Origin: Trinickia symbiotica
GTDB lineage: Bacteria; Pseudomonadota; Gammaproteobacteria; Burkholderiales; Burkholderiaceae
NCBI RefSeq assembly: GCF_002934455.1
Contig: NZ_PTIR01000018.1
Span: 95,772-159,771, forward strand
DNA: 64,000 bases
Direction of reading: 5' to 3'
Of the stretch, positions 40,513 through 50,837 are shown piece after piece. Positions within the stretch are counted from its first letter, which is position 1; every line of letters begins with the position of its first letter. The notes under the pieces were generated by a model. That model was given only the letters and a program-made list of their open reading frames with translations, was not told the DNA's origin and did not search any database. The translations under genes and the position numbers were made by a program.

Positions 40513-41751
40513 ACCGCGGCCCGGCATGCCGGCCGGCGGCTGACTCAGCTCAGGCGCGATGGTGGGCGCAATGAGTGGCGGGGTCGTCGCCGGCTCTCTC
40601 TCTGCCGACCTGGGTAGCAGCGGGGGCTCGGCGGCCGGCGTCGACGGTGGGATCGGCGGCGGAACCGGCATGATGCCCGAAGCGCACGGAGCCGGTTCGA
40701 GCGGCGCCGCGGGCGGTTGCGAAGCGGGTTGAGGCGGGGTCTTCGGCATCCGTCTCAGCGACACCAATAGTGGCGGCGCCTTCGCGAAATTCACATCGAC
40801 TTTTATCCACTGCGTCACCGGCTCGTGCGGCCCGATTGCGATCCGTGTCAGGTTCGCGAGACGGTCGCCCTTGTCGTCAAAGAGTGGTTGATCGATTGAA
40901 AAGCCGTGGGGCAGGGGCTTCGACCCTTCGTGAATGACGATTACCGGTCCGCGGAAAATCTGGGCCGCTTTCACCAGGCTTCGCTTGAATTCCAGATAGC
41001 CATCGCGAGGCCTGTTGCGGTCGAATCTGAGCCACGAGAATCGATCCGCACGCTCGTAGCGCTCGAAATCGGGCGCTCCCTCGATGAGGACGACGAGCGC
41101 ATGCGCGCGGCGGCGCCGCGCGTATTCGGCTGCATGCTCGAGCCAGAACGCCGTCGCGATGGCGCGGTCGTCGTATTCGCCGTTACGGCCGCCGGCATTC
41201 GAGTAATGATTGTTTCCGCTGACCACGTTGAGGCCGACGAATAGGGTGTCGTCGACTTGCCAGCGTACGTTTTCCCGATAGGCATGGAATCGTGCGACTT
41301 CGCTTTCACGGGTGAGCGCAAGCGTCGATTGCCCGAGCGACGCGGAGTTATCGGCGAACACGGTCTGCCGCAAGAAGTCGAGACGCTCGGTTGGGTCGTA
41401 ATTTCCTGCTTGCGCGCGGTCGCAATCGGCCCAGTCGTGCTGTCCGGGAACGACGACAAGTGGGACGCGCGACGTTTCGAGCACTTGCTGCCGCTGCTCG
41501 TAAACGGCATCGTCGCATCGCTCAGAGGCGCTCTTGAGATTGCCGTCATAGACGACGAAGGCGATATTCGGCTCGAGACCGATGGCATTGAGAAGCTGTT
41601 GCGTCATCGCTTCGTCCGCCGCGCTTCGCATGGTGCCGGAGATGACGCCGAACTCGAAGCGAGGCTCGGCCGCAGCGGTTTTTTCGGCGCACGACAAGGC
41701 CAGGCAAACCGCGAGGGCGGGTGCGACGATCCGCGTGACGCGATGAATCAC
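40492..41751 (-). CDS. Exported metallophosphoesterase-like protein with Pro-rich tail
   Basis: A 419-residue protein that I recognise only loosely. A Sec signal peptide (MIHRVTRIVAPALAVCLALS) leads into a calcineurin-like core. VVYDGNLKSASERCDD (about residue 70) and VVPGQHDWADCDR (about 103) stand where GDxxD and GNHD-type metal motifs normally are, but Gln replaces the Asn of GNHD. FVGLNVVSGNNHYS and VIVIHEGSKPLPHG complete the pattern. Residues 335-419 are disordered and Pro-rich. Activity is unproven. It is just downstream of mutS (stop of this gene at 40492) and its end overlaps the SlyD-type gene. Confidence 0.6.
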   Translation of the reverse strand: MIHRVTRIVAPALAVCLALSCAEKTAAAEPRFEFGVISGTMRSAADEAMTQQLLNAIGLEPNIAFVVYDGNLKSASERCDDAVYEQRQQVLETSRVPLVVVPGQHDWADCDRAQAGNYDPTERLDFLRQTVFADNSASLGQSTLALTRESEVARFHAYRENVRWQVDDTLFVGLNVVSGNNHYSNAGGRNGEYDDRAIATAFWLEHAAEYARRRRAHALVVLIEGAPDFERYERADRFSWLRFDRNRPRDGYLEFKRSLVKAAQIFRGPVIVIHEGSKPLPHGFSIDQPLFDDKGDRLANLTRIAIGPHEPVTQWIKVDVNFAKAPPLLVSLRRMPKTPPQPASQPPAAPLEPAPCASGIMPVPPPIPPSTPAAEPPLLPRSAEREPATTPPLIAPTIAPELSQPPAGMPGRGSMQGGS

Positions 41752-41758
41752 CTATGCC

Positions 41759-44437
41759 TCAGCGCGGCGAATGTTGGGCGCTCGCCATCTCGTGCAACTC
41801 GTAGATCAGGTCGAGTGCTTCGCGAGGCTTCAAGTCGTTCGGGTCGAGCGCTCGCAGACGCTCGAGCGCGGGATGTGGCGACGCGTCGTTGGCCTCATCC
41901 GTGTCGTCGTCAGGCGCGTCTTCGACGCAGGGCGCCACGGCGAAGAGGTCGAGTTGCGGCGTCGCATGCGTGACGGACTGTTGCTCGAGATGGGCCAGAT
42001 GCTTGCGCGCCGCGCGGATGACAGCGGCCGGCACGCCGGCCAACTGCGCGACTTGCAGCCCATAGCTCTGGCTCGCCGGACCGTCGTTGACGGCGTGCAG
42101 AAACACGATGCCATGCCCGTGCTCGACGGCTGCAAGATGGACGTTGGCCGCGTGCGGAAATTCGGCCGGCAGTTGCGTCAACTCGAAGTAGTGCGTCGCG
42201 AAGAGCGTGTAGCAGCCGTTATGGGCAAGCAGGTGGCGTGCGATGGCCCACGCGAGCGCGAGGCCGTCGAACGTCGACGTACCGCGGCCGATTTCGTCCA
42301 TCAGCACGAGGCTTTGCGGCGTGGCGTCGTTAAGGATCGCCGCGGCTTCCGTCATTTCGACCATGAAGGTCGAACGTCCACCTGCGAGGTCGTCGGCTGC
42401 GCCGATGCGCGTGAAGATGCGATCGATCGGGCCGAAACGCGCGCTGCGGGCCGGCACGTAGCTGCCGACGTAGGCAAGCAGCGCGATCAATGCCGTTTGC
42501 CGCATGAACGTCGACTTGCCGCCCATATTCGGGCCCGTGATCAGCAACAGCTTGCGCTCGGCGTCGAGCCGGCAATCGTTCGCGACGAATTGCTCGACCT
42601 GCGCTTCGACGACAGGGTGTCGTCCTTGTTCGATCTCGATGCCGGCTTCGGACGCGAACGTCGGCGCGACCCAGTCGAGCGCTTGCGCGCGCTCGGCGAG
42701 TGCGGCCAGCAGATCGAGCTCGGCGAGCGCGGCGGCGACGCGCTGGCAATCGCCGATGAACGGCAGCAGCGCCTGCAGCACGGCGTCATAGAGCGAGCGC
42801 TCGCGCGCGAGTGCGCGCTCCTGAGCGGACAGCGCCTTGTCTTCGAACGTCTTGAGTTCGGGGGTGATGTAGCGCTCGGCGTTCTTCAGCGTCTGGCGGC
42901 GGCGATAGTCGTCGGGGACTTTGTCGGTCTGGCCGCGCGTGACTTCGATGTAGAAGCCGTGCACCTTGTTGTACTCGACGCGCAAATTGGCGATGCCGGT
43001 GCGCGCGCGCTCCCGTGCTTCGAGATCAATCAGAAACTGCCCGCAGTTTTCGGAAATGTCACGGAGCTCGTCGAGCTCGCTGTCGTAGCCGCGTGCGATG
43101 ACGCCACCGTCGCGTACCATCGCGGAAGGCTCCTCGGCGATGGCGCGCGCGAGCAGATCGACGCATTCGGGGGGCGGCTCGAGCGCCGCCGCGATTCGTT
43201 CGAGCGCCGCGGCGCCGCCGGCGGCGTCCGATGCCAGCGCGCGCAGCGAGGGCAGCGCCGCGAAGGTATCGCGCAGGCTGGACAGATCGCGCGGCCGAGC
43301 CGACAGCAGAGCCAGGCGCCCGGTAATTCGCTCGACGTCGGCAACGCGCCGCAATGACCCCCTCAGCGAATCGAGGCTCGCTTGCGGTGAAGCGTCGAGC
43401 AGTGCGCCGATCGCTTGCTGACGCGCTTGCGCGCGACCGCTGTCGCGCGGCGGGTGATGCAACCAGTGGCGCAGGAGGCGGCTGCCCATCGTCGTGCAGC
43501 AGGTGTCGAGCAGTGAACAGAGTGTCGGCGACTCGCCCCCGCGCAACGTTTCCGTCAGCTCGAGGTTGCGGCGCGTTGCCGGATCCAGCCCGATGTACTC
43601 CGATTCATACTCGACCTTGAGGCTGCGCACATGGCGAAGCTGCTGGCCCTGCGTGGCAGCCGCGTAGAGAAGCAGCGCGCCGGCCGCGCCGCATGCGCTC
43701 GTGAGCGACTCCGCGCTGAAACCGTCCAGGCTTGCCACATCGAGCTGATCGCATAGCCGCTGCTTGCCCGACGTGACGTCGAAATGCCACGACGGCACGC
43801 GTGTCAGCGCACCGTTGAGGCCCGCAGGGAGGAAGTCCGCGGGAGCGTCGGCCACGAGGATTTCGGCAGGACGAATGCGTTCCAGCGAGGCGCCGAGCTG
43901 GTCGGGTGCGATTTCGGCGAGACGTAACGCGCCGCTCGCGAGATTGAGCCAGGCGAGGCCGATCGCATTGACGACGCCGCGCTTGTTATGCGCGGGGCAG
44001 ATCGAAAGCAGATAGACGTCGCTTTTGTCGGCGAGCAGTGCCGCGTCGGTCAGTGTGCCGGGCGTCACTACGCGGACGACTTTGCGCTCGACAGGACCTT
44101 TCGACGTGGCCGGATCGCCGATCTGTTCGCAGATGGCGACCGATTCGCCGAACTTCACGAGCTTCGCGAGATATTGCTCGACCGCGTGATGTGGCACGCC
44201 CGCCATCTTGATCGGATTGCCGGCCGATGCGCCGCGTTGCGTGAGGGTGAGATCGAGCAAACGTGCGGCCTTTTCCGCGTCTTCGTAGAAGAGCTCGTAA
44301 AAATCGCCCATCCTGAAAAAGAGCAACGTGCCGGGGTGATCAGCCTTGATGCGCAAATACTGCTGCATATACGGCGTATGCTTCGCGAGCGTCTGATCGG
44401 TTTCGCCGGATGCCTGCTGCGGAGTTGGATTGCCCAT
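41759..44437 (-). CDS. mutS: DNA mismatch repair protein MutS
   Basis: Recognises mismatches and starts methyl-directed repair with MutL. From the ATG at 44437 it has 892 residues. The mismatch-binding motif [13 protein letters not shown] is near residue 42. The ATPase domain has Walker [15 protein letters not shown] and the signature [20 protein letters not shown]. The C-terminal tail ([16 protein letters not shown]...) precedes the dimerisation/tetramerisation end. Longer in-frame starts encode no family sequence. It is followed after 7 bases by the phosphoesterase-like gene. Confidence 0.97.
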   Translation of the reverse strand: MGNPTPQQASGETDQTLAKHTPYMQQYLRIKADHPGTLLFFRMGDFYELFYEDAEKAARLLDLTLTQRGASAGNPIKMAGVPHHAVEQYLAKLVKFGESVAICEQIGDPATSKGPVERKVVRVVTPGTLTDAALLADKSDVYLLSICPAHNKRGVVNAIGLAWLNLASGALRLAEIAPDQLGASLERIRPAEILVADAPADFLPAGLNGALTRVPSWHFDVTSGKQRLCDQLDVASLDGFSAESLTSACGAAGALLLYAAATQGQQLRHVRSLKVEYESEYIGLDPATRRNLELTETLRGGESPTLCSLLDTCCTTMGSRLLRHWLHHPPRDSGRAQARQQAIGALLDASPQASLDSLRGSLRRVADVERITGRLALLSARPRDLSSLRDTFAALPSLRALASDAAGGAAALERIAAALEPPPECVDLLARAIAEEPSAMVRDGGVIARGYDSELDELRDISENCGQFLIDLEARERARTGIANLRVEYNKVHGFYIEVTRGQTDKVPDDYRRRQTLKNAERYITPELKTFEDKALSAQERALARERSLYDAVLQALLPFIGDCQRVAAALAELDLLAALAERAQALDWVAPTFASEAGIEIEQGRHPVVEAQVEQFVANDCRLDAERKLLLITGPNMGGKSTFMRQTALIALLAYVGSYVPARSARFGPIDRIFTRIGAADDLAGGRSTFMVEMTEAAAILNDATPQSLVLMDEIGRGTSTFDGLALAWAIARHLLAHNGCYTLFATHYFELTQLPAEFPHAANVHLAAVEHGHGIVFLHAVNDGPASQSYGLQVAQLAGVPAAVIRAARKHLAHLEQQSVTHATPQLDLFAVAPCVEDAPDDDTDEANDASPHPALERLRALDPNDLKPREALDLIYELHEMASAQHSPR

Positions 44438-44707
44438 CGTGTTCTTGGTGCTTGCGAGTATAGGGCGAGAGTGTACCTCGGCAGGCAATCCGTGCAGTCG
44501 TCCCAATGGCTAATGCAGACCCGGGACGCTCACCCAAATCAGCGACGTGCCGTCACGCGCCCGCGCTCAGTATTCGATCGATTTTTCGCCGCGCGTGACG
44601 GAACGCTTTCGGCCGCGTTGACCGCGGCATCTTCATCCAGCCACGGACGAAAATTGTCGAGCGAGTACCGTGCGCCCGACCCGGACACCACTGCCGTATT
44701 CGGCGTA

Positions 44708-45508
44708 TCAAGCTTTTTGCGTCAAGCGGCTGTAAGGAGTGAGTATCGGCACCATCTGCGCGTAGACCTTCGGATTGCCGGCGACGATCTCGCCGATATG
44801 CAGGAAGTCCGAATCACCGGTGTAGTTGCCGACGAGCCCGCCCGCTTCGGTGATGAGCAGGCTGCCCGCGGCCATATCCCAGGCGCTGATGCCTTGCTCG
44901 AAGAAGCCGTCGAGGCGACCGGCCGCGACGTTCGCCAGATCGAGCGCGGCGGCGCCCGGACGACGCAGGCCCGTGCACGAGCGCGTCATTTCGGCAAAGA
45001 GGCGGCAATAGGCATCGAGCCGGTCGTTCTCGCGGAACGGAAAGCCCGTGCCAATCAGTGAATCGGCGAGACGGTCGCGCCGGCCGACGCGGATGCGGCG
45101 ATCGTTCAGGTAGGCGCCGCGCCCGCGCGATGCGGTGTAGAGATCGTTGCGGGTCGGGTCGTAGACCACGGCCTGCGTCACGATTCCCTTGTGCGCGAGC
45201 CCGATCGAGACGCAGTAGTAGGGAAAGCCGTGGATGAAATTCGTCGTGCCGTCGAGTGGATCGATGATCCACTGGTAATCGGATTCGTTCTCGGAGCGAC
45301 CCGACTCCTCGGCGAGGATCGAGTGATCGGGATAGGCCGTCTTCAAAGTGTCGATGATCGCCGCTTCGGCAGCCTTATCGACCTCGGTGACGAAATCGTT
45401 GTGCTGCTTCTGGCTGACCTGGATCAAGTCGAGGTCGAGCGATGCGCGGTTGATGATCTGTCCGGCGCGGCGAGCCGCCTTGACAGCGATGTTGAGCATG
45501 GGATGCAT
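44708..45508 (-). CDS. suhB: Inositol-1-monophosphatase SuhB
   Basis: Mg-dependent inositol monophosphatase, also a transcription antitermination factor for rRNA in E. coli. It has 266 residues. Motifs are [34 protein letters not shown] and [15 protein letters not shown], all as in SuhB/IMPase. It is divergent from trmJ, as in E. coli, where suhB and trmJ also lie back to back. Confidence 0.94.
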   Translation of the reverse strand: MHPMLNIAVKAARRAGQIINRASLDLDLIQVSQKQHNDFVTEVDKAAEAAIIDTLKTAYPDHSILAEESGRSENESDYQWIIDPLDGTTNFIHGFPYYCVSIGLAHKGIVTQAVVYDPTRNDLYTASRGRGAYLNDRRIRVGRRDRLADSLIGTGFPFRENDRLDAYCRLFAEMTRSCTGLRRPGAAALDLANVAAGRLDGFFEQGISAWDMAAGSLLITEAGGLVGNYTGDSDFLHIGEIVAGNPKVYAQMVPILTPYSRLTQKA

Positions 45509-45888
45509 GAGCAGATTCCTTGTGCCGCGGCAACAGCAAGTGCCGCCACGGAATGGGCCAAATCAGACCGCCCGGACTGCGGGCCCACTCGGGGAAGAGG
45601 CACGCATTCCGTCGACGAAGACGAATTGAAGAAGAGCAATGCGCGTACATGGCCAGAGAGGCAAGCGCTGCCGTACGCGCGAACAAGGCGTGATTTTACC
45701 AGGAAGCGAGGCGAGCTTAGCGTTTCGGACCCGCACGCGCCGGGCCGATCCGGGCGGTCGTCCGGGGGCGGCCTCGGGCCGTTGCGATACCATACGGGCG
45801 TGCCGTTCATCGATTGGCGCGAGCAAGCCCAAACCAGGCGGCTGTACCCATCCTTCGTCACTCTCGCAGCATCTCGTTCCGCAGCATC
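45509..45888. other. Divergent intergenic region between suhB and trmJ
   Basis: About 300-380 bases depending on the trmJ start. It must hold promoters for both genes, but I see no clear hexamer pairs and no RNA-like hairpin. Confidence 0.4.
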
Positions 45889-46719
45889 TTGAATTCATCG
45901 AATCCGAATCACCCTCACGCGCCGCTCGACGCCGAAGCGGCCGCACTCAGCGGAGCCGGCGGGCCTTGCGGCGGCTTCACGTCTACCGTCTTCGTGCTCG
46001 TCGAGCCGAGCCATCCGGGCAACGTCGGCGCCGCCGCCCGTGCGTTGAAGACGATGGGGTTTTCGCGTCTCGTGCTCGTCGCGCCGCGCGTTGCGCACGT
46101 GCAAACGGACCCGGAAGCCGTCGCGATGGCGAGCGGGGCCGACGACGTGCTGGCCGCGGCGAGCACCGTGCCGACGCTCGCCGATGCATTGACCGGTGTC
46201 CGGTGGTCGGTCGCGTTGACGGCCCGGGCGCGCGAGTATGGGCCGCCGCAACTCGCGCCGCGCGAGTCGGCAGGCGAGGCGTGCCGTCAAGCGGCGAGCG
46301 GCGACATTGCGTTCGTCTTCGGCAACGAGCGAACGGGTCTTTCCAACGAGCACGTCGAGCGATGCAGCTCGCTTGTGCATATTCCCGCGAACCCCGCCTA
46401 TAGTTCGCTCAACCTCGCTCAGGCGGTGCAGGTGCTGGCTTACGAGCTGCGCATCGCCTATCTCGGAGAGCGCACGGCAACGGGCGCCGGCGACGCGCTG
46501 GCCCAGCGTGCGTCGAGCGACGAAATCGAGCGGATGTTCGTGCATCTGGAAAACGCGCTCATTGCGCTCGACTTTCTCGATCCAGCCAATCCGAAGAAGC
46601 TGATGTCGCGGCTGAGACGCCTATTCGCGCGCGCGGCGCTCGAGCACGAGGAAGTCAACATCATGCGCGGCATCGCCAAGCACATCCTGCTCAAGTCCCG
46701 CCGCGACGACCGTCCGTAG
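45889..46719 (+). CDS. trmJ: tRNA/rRNA methyltransferase TrmJ
   Basis: SPOUT-superfamily enzyme that makes 2'-O-methyl at position 32 of tRNAs. The SAM-binding knot is formed by VLVEPSHPGNVGAAARALK, FVFGNERTGLSNE and YSSLNLAQAVQVLAYELR. The C-terminal extension (MFVHLENALIALDFLD) is TrmJ-specific. No ATG is present at the expected position. TTG at 45889 (276 residues) is my choice; TTG at 45814 (301 residues) is possible. It is followed by a palindromic repeat and then cysE. Confidence 0.88.
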   Translation: MNSSNPNHPHAPLDAEAAALSGAGGPCGGFTSTVFVLVEPSHPGNVGAAARALKTMGFSRLVLVAPRVAHVQTDPEAVAMASGADDVLAAASTVPTLADALTGVRWSVALTARAREYGPPQLAPRESAGEACRQAASGDIAFVFGNERTGLSNEHVERCSSLVHIPANPAYSSLNLAQAVQVLAYELRIAYLGERTATGAGDALAQRASSDEIERMFVHLENALIALDFLDPANPKKLMSRLRRLFARAALEHEEVNIMRGIAKHILLKSRRDDRP

Positions 46720-46724
46720 CCCGT

Positions 46725-46780
46725 TCGTCCCTAAAGGGACTTCCTTCGGGGGCCCCAAATGGTGCCCCCTCCGGTCGTCC
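46725..46780. repeat. Palindromic repeat unit downstream of trmJ
   Basis: One GTCCCTAAAGGGAC hairpin, the linker TTCCTTCGG, one GGGGGCCCC-AAA-TGGTGCCCCC hairpin and the linker CTCCGGTCGTCC. It begins six bases after the trmJ stop and matches units of the 27.3-kb cluster with a few changes (T for G in the second loop). Confidence 0.82.
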
Positions 46781-47000
46781 TGCCTGCTTTCAGCGCGGCG
46801 GGCCGATTCCGATGGCCGGCGATCGACGCCGCGCGAATGCCCCTGTCGAGCACAGGGCGAAAAAAGCGCGCGAAGCAACCGGCGCGGGTTGCCATTACAA
46901 TCGGCCGGACGCTCATAAGCAAATCACACCGAGTCATAACGATGCGTAGGCTGCCGCTCCGGGAGGGGCCGCAGTGGCGCTCATCAGGCGAGCCGACACC

Positions 47001-47768
47001 ATGTTCACGAGACTTCGCGAAGACATTGCCTCGATCCGCGAGCGGGATCCCGCCGCGCGCAGCACGTGGGAAGTGCTCACCTGTTATCCGGGGCTGCACG
47101 CGATCGTGCTTCATCGAATGTCGCACGCCTGCTGGCTCGCCGGACGGCGCTGGCTCGCTCGAGCAATTTCGCAGTTCGGCCGTTTTTTGACCGGCATCGA
47201 GATCCACCCCGGCGCGCGGATCGGGCGCCGCGTCTTCATCGATCATGGCATGGGCGTTGTCATCGGCGAGACCGCCGAAGTCGGCGACGATTGCACGATC
47301 TATCAGGGCGTCACGCTCGGCGGAACGTTGCTCACGCGCGGCGCGAAGCGGCATCCGACACTGGAGCGCGGCGTCGTCGTGGGCGCCGGGGCTAAGGTTC
47401 TGGGGGGCTTCACGGTCGGCGCTGAAGCGAAGATCGGTTCCAACGCGGTCGTCGTCAAGCCGGTGCCGGCCGGTGGCACGGCGGTCGGCAATCCCGCGCG
47501 CATCGTCATGCCGGCCGACTCGAAGCGCAAGAGCGATCGCTCGACGTTTTGCGCGTACGGCATCACGCCGAATGCTGAAGATCCCGTTTCACTTGCGCTG
47601 CATGGGCTCATCGATCACGCCGCCAAAGAGAGTCAGCGCGTCGATGAAATCGTGGCGGCGCTCGAGCGACTCGGCGAGCGCCTCGAGGCGCTACATGGCG
47701 CCGACGGCGCGCTGTCGGATTTACGGCGCTTGTCGGCGGCGATCGAAGGGAAGGTGGCTCAGCATTGA
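47001..47768 (+). CDS. cysE: Serine O-acetyltransferase
   Basis: Makes O-acetylserine from serine and acetyl-CoA, the first step of cysteine synthesis. The ATG at 47001 ([20 protein letters not shown]) gives 255 residues. The left-handed beta-helix active site shows [20 protein letters not shown] and [20 protein letters not shown], with the cysteine-feedback-type C-terminal region after VGNPARIVM. Next to trmJ it belongs to the sulfur/tRNA neighbourhood; the cysteine made is the substrate of IscS. Confidence 0.94.
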   Translation: MFTRLREDIASIRERDPAARSTWEVLTCYPGLHAIVLHRMSHACWLAGRRWLARAISQFGRFLTGIEIHPGARIGRRVFIDHGMGVVIGETAEVGDDCTIYQGVTLGGTLLTRGAKRHPTLERGVVVGAGAKVLGGFTVGAEAKIGSNAVVVKPVPAGGTAVGNPARIVMPADSKRKSDRSTFCAYGITPNAEDPVSLALHGLIDHAAKESQRVDEIVAALERLGERLEALHGADGALSDLRRLSAAIEGKVAQH

Positions 47769-47865
47769 CAAAAGCCGCCGCGTCTTCTTTCCGCTGAGCA
47801 ATCGGAGCAGGGGGGGAACTCGGAGCGGTGATCCCCGATCGGGCGTCGATGCCCGTCGGCGCATC

Positions 47866-48708
47866 TCAGTCGAGCGGGAGAACGTGGATGCCCTCGGCAT
47901 CGATGCGCAAATAGCCGCCGCGCCGCGTGCCGTGATCGAGGTCCCAGTCGGGCAGCACCCAGCGTGTGCCACCTCGTTCATCGTGGCGTGCGGGCCGATG
48001 CGTATGCCCGTGGATCATCGTCGTCGTTTTGCTCGACTTGAACAACGCGGCGACGCTTTCGCTCGTGACGTCGTAAAGCGGGGAAGGCGGCCGGCTCCTG
48101 CCGGCGTCGCCCGTCGTGCGCATCCGTTCGGCGAGCGCTCGACGCCACCTGAGCGGCCAGGCGAGAAAGAGCAATTGAACCGCGCGCCAGCGCGCGAATC
48201 GCCGAAACGTCTGGTATTTGTGGTCGGCGGTGCATAGCGCATCGCCATGCGCGAGCACGATGCGCGAGCCGAATGCCGTCATCACGAATGGGTCGGGCAG
48301 CCAGATCGCGCCGGCCGCGCGCATGAACCGTTTGCCGAGCAGAAAGTCGCGGTTGCCGTGCATCACATAAAGCGCGATGCCGCGCTCGGAAAGGGTATGC
48401 AGGACGGCCGCGACGCGAGCGGCGAATGGGTCCACCTTCAGCGTATCGTCGCCAATCCAGTAGTCGAAGAGGTCTCCGAGCACGAAGACGGAATCGGCGC
48501 TATCGGCCGTGACGAGCATAAAGTGCTCGAAGGCGGCGACCGTGCGCGGAATGGCGGGACTCAGGTGCAAATCCGAGATGAAGAGCAGCGGGCGCGGCGC
48601 ATGACCGCGCGTGCGGCCGTGCTCGTGCGGCACGGTCGCTTCGTTGCTGCGGGGCGGCGCGTCGTGGCGCGCCGTAATCCCCGCGTCCCGGAAGATGCTT
48701 GTGCTCAA
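47866..48708 (-). CDS. lpxH: UDP-2,3-diacylglucosamine diphosphatase LpxH
   Basis: Peripheral inner-membrane enzyme that makes lipid X in lipid A biosynthesis. It has 280 residues and a calcineurin-like metal site: [10 protein letters not shown] (about residues 42-51), [20 protein letters not shown] and [11 protein letters not shown]. The first 40 residues are not part of the family core, so the true start may be at the Met near residue 27 or later. The start codon overlaps the ppiB stop by four bases, implying coupled translation. Confidence 0.93.
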   Translation of the reverse strand: MSTSIFRDAGITARHDAPPRSNEATVPHEHGRTRGHAPRPLLFISDLHLSPAIPRTVAAFEHFMLVTADSADSVFVLGDLFDYWIGDDTLKVDPFAARVAAVLHTLSERGIALYVMHGNRDFLLGKRFMRAAGAIWLPDPFVMTAFGSRIVLAHGDALCTADHKYQTFRRFARWRAVQLLFLAWPLRWRRALAERMRTTGDAGRSRPPSPLYDVTSESVAALFKSSKTTTMIHGHTHRPARHDERGGTRWVLPDWDLDHGTRRGGYLRIDAEGIHVLPLD

Positions 48709-49199
48709 TCGACGACGACCGCTTTTTCGATGATGACATCGGCGAGGGGCACATCCTGATGAAAGCCCTTCGAGCCCGTCTTCACCTTCTTGATCTTCTC
48801 GACTACGTCGAGCCCTTCGACGACCTTCCCGAACACGGCATAGCCCCAGCCCTGCGGCGTGGGCGCCGAGTGGTTGAGGAAGTCGTTGTCGTTCACGTTG
48901 ATGAAGAACTGTGCCGTGGCCGAATGAGGATCGTTCGTGCGCGCCATCGCGATCGAGCCCTTGACGTTCTTCAGGCCATTGTTGGCTTCGTTATCGATCG
49001 GGGCGTCGGTCGGCTTTTGCTTCATGCCGGCCTCGAAGCCGCCGCCCTGAATCATGAAGCCGTCGATGACGCGGTGAAACACGGTGTTGTCATAGTGACC
49101 TTTCCTCACATAGTTTAGAAAGTTCTCCACCGTCTTCGGTGCTTTGTCCGCGTTCAGTTCGAGCTTGATGACGCCGTAGTTCGTATGCAGTTCGACCAT
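48705..49199 (-). CDS. ppiB: Cytoplasmic cyclophilin-type peptidyl-prolyl isomerase
   Basis: Prolyl isomerase of 164 residues with no signal peptide ([20 protein letters not shown]). Cyclophilin core motifs [16 protein letters not shown] and [20 protein letters not shown] carry the catalytic Arg and surrounding residues. It follows a periplasmic paralogue and overlaps lpxH by four bases, a common ppiB-lpxH pairing. Confidence 0.94.
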   Translation of the reverse strand: MVELHTNYGVIKLELNADKAPKTVENFLNYVRKGHYDNTVFHRVIDGFMIQGGGFEAGMKQKPTDAPIDNEANNGLKNVKGSIAMARTNDPHSATAQFFINVNDNDFLNHSAPTPQGWGYAVFGKVVEGLDVVEKIKKVKTGSKGFHQDVPLADVIIEKAVVVD

Positions 49200-49281
49200 G
49201 ATGAAATTCCTTGCCTGGAAAAGTGCCGTTAAAAAGAGGCATTGAGCAGGCCGGCATCTTGCGCCGGCCGGGTAGGGGCCG

Positions 49282-49863
49282 CTATTGGGAAACGACGCTC
49301 GCCGATTCGATCACGATCGGCTTTTGCGGCACATCGGCCATCGGGCCGCGCGTCGTAGTGGGCGTGCCCTCGATCTTCTTCACGACGTCCATGCCCGAGA
49401 CGACCTTGCCGAACACCGCATAACCGTTGCCGTCCGGGTTCGGATAATCGAGCCCCGCGTTGTCGACGGTATTGATGAAGAACTGATCGGTTGCCGAGTT
49501 CGGGTCGCTCGTGCGCGCCATCGCTATGGTACCCACTGCATTTTTCAGACCGTTGCGGCTCTCGATCGGGATCGGCGCGCGCGTCGGCTTCTCCTGAAAG
49601 GCCTGCGTGTACCCGCCGCCCTGAATCATGAAGCCGGGAATCACGCGATGAAAGATCGTGCCGTTGTACTGACCTGACTTCACGTAGTCGAGAAAGTTGG
49701 CGACCGTCTTCGGCGCTTTGTCCGGATAAAGCTCGAGGCGAATGTCGCCGTCGCTGGTTTTCAAGAGCACTTGCGGATGCGCGGCGGTCGCGGCCGTTTG
49801 CGCGAGCGCGGACGTGCTCGCGATCAGAGCGGCGCTGCCGAGCGCCAACCAGAAGCGTTTCAT
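49282..49863 (-). CDS. ppiA: Periplasmic cyclophilin-type peptidyl-prolyl isomerase
   Basis: Exported cyclophilin of 193 residues. [20 protein letters not shown] ending SALAQT is a signal peptide; GAGGA precedes the ATG at 49863, which favours it over an ATG four codons earlier. The core has [16 protein letters not shown] and [19 protein letters not shown]. It is close in sequence to its downstream neighbour ppiB, so the two look like a tandem duplication with different addresses. Confidence 0.93.
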   Translation of the reverse strand: MKRFWLALGSAALIASTSALAQTAATAAHPQVLLKTSDGDIRLELYPDKAPKTVANFLDYVKSGQYNGTIFHRVIPGFMIQGGGYTQAFQEKPTRAPIPIESRNGLKNAVGTIAMARTSDPNSATDQFFINTVDNAGLDYPNPDGNGYAVFGKVVSGMDVVKKIEGTPTTTRGPMADVPQKPIVIESASVVSQ

Positions 49864-49899
49864 GGACATCCTCATCGTTGGGAAGAAGTGAATCCCGTC

Positions 49900-50601
49900 T
49901 CAGTTCGAAGGGGCGACGTAGGGAGCAGCGGGAAATGCCCCATTCGCGCCGCCGCCGAACGAAGGCGTCGGCGGAGGTGGAACGGCTGGCTGCGCGGCCG
50001 AGGCGCCTGTCGTCTGAGCGGGCCGCGTCGTGATGGCGGATGGCTGCGCGACGATCTTCTCGACGGCGGCAAGACGCTCGCTCGTGGCGACGCTCGTATG
50101 GCCGACGCTTTGCGCGCGCTTGTAAGCCGCGGCGGCGAGCCGCAGATAGAGATCGCCGAGGTTTTCGTAGGCGAGGCCAAAGGAAGGGTTCGCCTTCACG
50201 GCCGTCTCCAGCGCCGCGCGCGCTTCTTGATAGCGGCCGTGCTTCGCATAGAGCGCGGCGAGATTGTTGTAAGGCTCGGGAAGCTCGGGATACGCCTGAG
50301 TCAATTCGACGAATTGCTCGATCGCATCGTCGTCGCGGCCGAGGTGCGCGAGCACGGTGCCGCGCTTGAACTTCGCCTGCGCATCACGCGGGTTCGACTT
50401 GATCCGCGCATCGAGATCGGCGAGGGCCGCATTCCAATTCCGTGCCGCGATCGACGCATCGATTTGCGGTGTGTCGTCGGTCGTCACTTGCGCCGCTTGC
50501 GCATGCGCCGGCGCACTCGGCGACGCCGCGAGAGCGAAGCCGAGCACGGCCGTCGCGGCGAGGGCCGCTGTCCGTTGCATGCGGCCGCTGTAAGGTTTCA
50601 T
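49900..50601 (-). CDS. Exported TPR-repeat protein
   Basis: A 233-residue protein with a signal peptide (MKPYSGRMQRTAALAATAVL to SAPAHAQAA) and three to four TPR units (about residues 45-160), for example AQAKFKRGTVLAHLGRDDDA and PYNNLAALYAKHGRYQEARA. The C-terminal 60 residues are low complexity (Pro, Ala, Gly, Ser). The ATG at 50601 is chosen; an ATG at 50580 is also possible. A periplasmic protein-interaction role is inferred. It lies upstream of the two cyclophilins on the same strand, divergent from cysS. Confidence 0.82.
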   Translation of the reverse strand: MKPYSGRMQRTAALAATAVLGFALAASPSAPAHAQAAQVTTDDTPQIDASIAARNWNAALADLDARIKSNPRDAQAKFKRGTVLAHLGRDDDAIEQFVELTQAYPELPEPYNNLAALYAKHGRYQEARAALETAVKANPSFGLAYENLGDLYLRLAAAAYKRAQSVGHTSVATSERLAAVEKIVAQPSAITTRPAQTTGASAAQPAVPPPPTPSFGGGANGAFPAAPYVAPSN

Positions 50602-50619
50602 AGGCTCAGGTCTGGATGT

Positions 50620-50625
50620 TATACT
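50620..50625 (+). promoter_or_regulatory. Possible -10 element in the TPR-cysS gap
   Basis: TATACT stands in the divergent 236-base gap, 213 bases before cysS. It could start a long cysS leader, but no -35 is evident. Confidence 0.3.
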
Positions 50626-50837
50626 CCGGCCCATTCTAACAAAACGTTTGCTCGTTTCCTCGAACGAGCGAACTCCTCGCCTAGTCGTGGTCGTCTTTCG
50701 CCTCGATCGCAGCTCGAAGCGGCGCATGACGGTGCGAACCCGCACCGGCGCGTTGCGAACGGAGGCGCTCGAGCGTTCTCGCGAGGCGCCTCGCACGTCG
50801 CCAAGTGCGGAATGCTCGGGGCTCACGCATCGTCTCT

